From: Microbacterium stercoris
Lineage (GTDB): Bacteria; Actinomycetota; Actinomycetes; Actinomycetales; Microbacteriaceae
Assembly: GCF_017592545.1 (NCBI RefSeq)
Contig: NZ_JAGFOA010000006.1
Location: forward strand, 62,001-126,000
Reading direction: 5' to 3'
Length of the DNA stretch: 64,000 bases
Shown here: piece by piece, positions 60,641 through 64,000 of the stretch
Layout of the letters: the number at the start of each line of letters is the position of its first letter
Position numbering within the stretch: the first letter of the stretch is position 1
Made by a program: the position numbers and the translations under genes
Notes under the pieces: model-generated
Seen by the model: the letters and a program-made list of their open reading frames with translations, nothing else
Told to the model about the DNA's origin: nothing
The model's database searches: none

Positions 60641-60695
60641 CGGATCATCGTGGCAGACGCCGGACTGCAAGCCGTTCCATTCGCGAATGTAAGAA

Positions 60696-60734
60696 CTGTA
60701 AGCGCTTGCAGTATGCCGATCCGATTGCTACTTT
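60696..60734 (+). promoter_or_regulatory. Amylopullulanase promoter with MalR/CcpA-like operator
   Basis: TTGCAG (60706-60711) and TACTTT (60729-60734) are spaced 17 bp. The palindrome CTGTAAGCGCTTGCAG (60696-60711) overlaps the -35 and fits sites of LacI-family MalR/CcpA regulators. Repression without maltose or in the presence of glucose is inferred. Confidence 0.72.
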
Positions 60735-60784
60735 CACCGAGACGCCCCGGCGTTCCCCCACTCGTGATCATCAATGGAGATGAC

Positions 60785-63700
60785 GTGTCGAAGACGACTC
60801 CCGTGCGTGCCCGAACCTCGCGACGCGCACTGCCGGCCCTGCTGACGACCGCCACCCTGGCACTGTCGGGCGCGATCGTGCCGATCCTGCCGGCCGTCGC
60901 AGCCGACCGCTCGCCCGCCCTCGTGGGCAGCCTGCAGTCAGAGCTCGGCTGCGCCGCCGACTGGGCGCCCGACTGCGCGGCGACCGAGCTCGCCCCCACG
61001 AGCACGGACGGCATCTACTCGGCGGAGTTCGAGGTGCCCGCAGGCTCCTACGAGTACAAGGTGGCGCTCAACGACGCGTGGGATGAGGCGTACGGCTTGA
61101 ACGGCGGGGCAGACAACATCCCCCTCACCGTCGCAGGCCCCGCCACGCTGCGCTTCACCTTCGACGACACCACGCATCGCGTCGGCGTCGCGGTCGAGGA
61201 TCTCCCGGGCGGCTACACCGAGTCGGACGCCGCGCTCGCCGCGGCTCCCGCGCGCCAGGCCGGTGGCGACGAGCGGTTCTACTTCGTGATGACCGACCGC
61301 TTCGCCAACGGCGACACGGCCAACGACACCGGCGGGATCGCGGGCGACCGACTCGCACACGGCTTCGATCCGACCGACAAGGGCTTCTACCAGGGCGGCG
61401 ACATCGCGGGACTGCGCGCGAACCTCGACTACATCGAAGGACTCGGCACCACGGCGCTGTGGCTGACGCCCAGCTTCGCCAACAAGCCGGTGCAGGGGGA
61501 GGGGGCGAACGCGAGCGCCGGCTATCACGGCTACTGGGTGACGGACTTCACCCGGATCGATCCCCACCTCGGCAGCAACGAGGAGCTCGACGCCCTGATC
61601 GACGAGGCGCACGCGCGCGGCATCAAGGTGTACTTCGACATCATCACGAACCACACCGCCGACGTCATCGACTACGCGCAGAAGCAGTACGCGTACATCG
61701 ACCAGGCCACCGCGCCCTACAAGGACGCCTCGGGCACCGTGTTCGACCCGGCCGACTACGCGGGCACGGGTGACTTCCCGGCGCTCGACGCGGCCACCTC
61801 CTTCCCGTACACGCCCGTCGTCACCGACCCCGACGCCAAGACGCCCGCGTGGCTCAACGACCCGACGCTGTACCACAACCGCGGCGACTCGACCTGGTCG
61901 GGAGAGTCGGTCACCTATGGCGACTTCTCGGGTCTGGACGACCTCATGACCGAGCATCCGACGGTGGTGAACGGCTTAGTCGATGTCTACGACCAGTGGA
62001 TCGACCTCGGCATCGACGGCTTCCGCATCGACACCATGAAGCACGTGAACTTCGAGTTCTGGCAGCAGTGGTCAACCCAGGTGCTCGACTATGCGCACGC
62101 GCACGGCAAGCCCGACTTCTTTATGTTCGGCGAGGTCTACGACGCCGATCCGGTGAAGCTGTCGCCCTACGTGCGAGACACCGACGTCAACTCGGTGCTC
62201 GACTTCGCGTTCCAGTCGTCCGCCGTGGGCTACTCGGCGGGCAACTCGGCCAAGACGCTGCAGGGCCTGTTCGCGGGGGATGACCGCTACACGACCCCGG
62301 ACACGTCGGCCGCGTCGCTGCCGACCTTCCTCGGCAATCACGACATGGGCCGCGTGGGCAGCTTCCTGCTGAGCACGGGAGAGGCGCTGCAGCGCGACGA
62401 GCTCGCGCACGAGCTGATGTACCTCACCCGCGGCCAGCCGGTCATCTACTACGGCGACGAGCAGGGCTTCGCGGGCACGGGCGGCGACAAGGACGCCCGG
62501 CAGTCGCTCTTCGCGACCCAGGTGGCCTCGTACGCCGACCAGCCGCTGGTGACGGGCGAGAACGCCGGATCGGTCGACCGCTACGCGACCGATGCCCCGC
62601 TCTACACGCACATCTCCGCGCTGGCCGAACTGCGCGACGAGCACCCGGCCCTCGCCACCGGTGCCCAGATCGAGCGCTACGCCGACGACGGCGCGGGCGT
62701 CTACGCCTTCTCGCGGGTCGACCGCGACGACAAGGTCGAGTACCTCGTGGCCGTCAACAACGCCGAGCAGGAGCGCACGGTCACGGTGCCGGCGCTCACC
62801 GCCGACGCGTCCTTCGCCCCGCTCTACGGAGCCGACGCCGCGGTCGCGAGTGACGGATCCGGATCCGTCGACGTCACCGTCCCGGCACTCGGCGCGGTCG
62901 TCTACCGCGCCGACAAGACGGTGACGGTCGGCGCCGAGGCGCCCGTCGTCACGCTGAGCGCGCCCGCCGCGGGGGCCGGTCTCGCCGGCCAAGCCGCTGT
63001 CTCGGCCGACGTCGCGGGTGACGGCTGGATCGAGACGAGCTTCGCGTGGCGCGTCGCCGGCTCCGACGAGTGGAAGCCGCTCGGCACGGCGGAGGACACC
63101 ACGCCGCGCGTCTTCCACGACATCGCGGGCCTGGCCGACGGCACGCTCGTGGAGTACCGCGCGGTCGTCACCGACGCTGCGGGCCACCGCTCGGCAGCCT
63201 CGACGTACGCATCGGTCGGCAACGCGGTCTCGCTCGAGGTGGAGGAGGAGCCCGAGACCCCGATCTCGATGGTCACGGTCCCGGGAAGCCTGAACTCCGA
63301 GCTTGGCTGCGCGGGCGACTGGGATCCGGCCTGCGAGGCGGTCCGGCTCACCCTGCGGGACGGCGGCGTCTACGAGGGCACCTTCGACCTGCCGGCCGGC
63401 GACTACGAGTACAAGGTCGCCATCGACGGATCCTGGGCGATCAACTACGGCGTGGGCGGTGTGCGCGACGGCGCGAACTTCGCGATCCACCACGCGGGCG
63501 GTCCGATCACGTTCCTCTTCGATCCGCGTTCGAACGTCGTCCAGTCCACCGCCGAGGGCCCGGTGATCACGGTGCCCGGCAGCTTCCAGGACGAGATCGG
63601 ATGCCCCGGCGACTGGGCGCCCGACTGCCTCGGATCGCTGCTCTCCGACGGCGACCGCGACGGCGTCTACGAGCTCGCTCTCGCCGGCGTCCCCGCCGGG

Positions 63701-64000
63701 TCGTACGAGGCGAAGGTCGCGCACGGCCGCACGTGGGACGAGAACTACGGCCAGGATGGAGCCGCGGGCGGCGCGAACATCGCGTTCAGCGTCGAGGAGG
63801 GAGCGCTTGTGCAGTTCACCTACACCCTCGCGACTCACGTGCTGCAGGTCGAGGCGGGCGAGCCGCCGCTGGCCGGCACCGGCGAGCAGCGCGCGCACTG
63901 GATCGACGCGCACACCATCGCGTGGCCGTCCGACCTCGGCCAGCCGCAGGATGCCGTCTACGCCCTGCACGCGTCGGCCGACGCGTCTCTCGCCCAGGAG
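60785..64000 (+). CDS. Secreted amylase-pullulanase, N-terminal part (runs off the end)
   Basis: The first 1072 codons of a large extracellular starch enzyme are present. A signal peptide ends at AVAADRS near residue 41. Then come an X25-like starch-binding module (about 44-125, GSLQSELGCAADWAPDC), a GH13 alpha-amylase domain with nucleophile Asp416 (GFRIDTMKH), acid/base Glu450 (FGEVYD) and Asp520 (GNHDMGR), an FN3-like domain (about 718-822), two more X25-like modules (about 832-918, 927-1022), and the beginning of a pullulanase N-terminal domain (AHWIDAHTIAWPSDLGQP). The GTG at 60785 has a GGAG site. A second, pullulanase-type GH13 domain is expected beyond the window. Confidence 0.88.
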   Translation, partial: MSKTTPVRARTSRRALPALLTTATLALSGAIVPILPAVAADRSPALVGSLQSELGCAADWAPDCAATELAPTSTDGIYSAEFEVPAGSYEYKVALNDAWDEAYGLNGGADNIPLTVAGPATLRFTFDDTTHRVGVAVEDLPGGYTESDAALAAAPARQAGGDERFYFVMTDRFANGDTANDTGGIAGDRLAHGFDPTDKGFYQGGDIAGLRANLDYIEGLGTTALWLTPSFANKPVQGEGANASAGYHGYWVTDFTRIDPHLGSNEELDALIDEAHARGIKVYFDIITNHTADVIDYAQKQYAYIDQATAPYKDASGTVFDPADYAGTGDFPALDAATSFPYTPVVTDPDAKTPAWLNDPTLYHNRGDSTWSGESVTYGDFSGLDDLMTEHPTVVNGLVDVYDQWIDLGIDGFRIDTMKHVNFEFWQQWSTQVLDYAHAHGKPDFFMFGEVYDADPVKLSPYVRDTDVNSVLDFAFQSSAVGYSAGNSAKTLQGLFAGDDRYTTPDTSAASLPTFLGNHDMGRVGSFLLSTGEALQRDELAHELMYLTRGQPVIYYGDEQGFAGTGGDKDARQSLFATQVASYADQPLVTGENAGSVDRYATDAPLYTHISALAELRDEHPALATGAQIERYADDGAGVYAFSRVDRDDKVEYLVAVNNAEQERTVTVPALTADASFAPLYGADAAVASDGSGSVDVTVPALGAVVYRADKTVTVGAEAPVVTLSAPAAGAGLAGQAAVSADVAGDGWIETSFAWRVAGSDEWKPLGTAEDTTPRVFHDIAGLADGTLVEYRAVVTDAAGHRSAASTYASVGNAVSLEVEEEPETPISMVTVPGSLNSELGCAGDWDPACEAVRLTLRDGGVYEGTFDLPAGDYEYKVAIDGSWAINYGVGGVRDGANFAIHHAGGPITFLFDPRSNVVQSTAEGPVITVPGSFQDEIGCPGDWAPDCLGSLLSDGDRDGVYELALAGVPAGSYEAKVAHGRTWDENYGQDGAAGGANIAFSVEEGALVQFTYTLATHVLQVEAGEPPLAGTGEQRAHWIDAHTIAWPSDLGQPQDAVYALHASADASLAQE

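Noticed and set aside
62072..63970. Long minus-strand open frame near the end of the window
   Set aside because: It mirrors the amylopullulanase, whose catalytic motifs are exact; the minus frame has no recognisable domain.

Overview
The window is very GC-rich, densely coded DNA with actinobacterial habits: GTG starts, ATGA overlaps, many start codons lying 6-8 nt behind a -10-like hexamer, and sugar importers without their own ATPase gene. Protein content (FGGY-type araB in an araBDA order, DUF222/HNH protein, emfourin-protealysin pair, ABC-F protein) points to Microbacteriaceae, probably Microbacterium or a close relative. This is inferred from gene content, not from a search.

Layout. 1-600: end of a flagellar operon (flgL tail, fliW). 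554-9759: a sugar cluster made of a GH95 hydrolase, a CUT1 importer (binding lipoprotein and two permeases), a GH36 alpha-galactosidase and a LacI regulator. A TTGCGCAA palindrome lies in all three of its control regions. 9846-15489: housekeeping and accessory genes (DJ-1/PfpI protein with a duplicated 3' tail, LysR regulator, small unknown protein, fatty acid desaturase, MFS transporter, YdeI-like protein). 15526-36329: an L-arabinose/arabinan island with a LacI regulator, araBDA, a second LacI regulator, GH127 beta-L-arabinofuranosidase, a CUT1 importer, GH51 alpha-L-arabinofuranosidase and a ChvE/MmsA/MmsB monosaccharide importer. Two further palindromes (TGTGAGCGCTAACA and CATCGATG-centred) tie promoters in the island together. 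An IclR-regulated ketoacid CoA-transferase/thiolase cassette (20680-24220) sits inside the island.

36387-40071: SDR oxidoreductase, an ABC-F protein preceded by a tiny leader ORF and hairpin, a DUF2000 protein and a divergent Lrp regulator. 40140-40212: a tRNA-like fold with a CAT anticodon loop just behind a -10 element. 40238-48223: a complete C-P lyase operon (phnF divergent from phnGHIJKL-DUF1045-phnM-phnN) without phnP and without a phosphonate importer. 48268-52912: flavoprotein, DUF222/HNH protein, four tandem ~63 bp repeats, RNase HI and a DUF72 protein. 53034-57798: M1 aminopeptidase and an ABC/FtsX-type export pair. 57878-60640: emfourin-like inhibitor, protealysin-like M4 protease and LtrA protein. 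60785-64000: the first 1072 codons of a secreted multimodular amylase-pullulanase behind a MalR/CcpA-like operator; it runs off the end.

How the parts fit: oligosaccharides would be cut outside or inside the cell by GH95/GH36, GH127/GH51 and the amylopullulanase. They would enter by CUT1 importers that must borrow an ATPase encoded elsewhere, or by the complete MmsAB system. Arabinose then passes through AraA, AraB and AraD to xylulose 5-phosphate. Each module appears to have its own LacI-type repressor and operator.
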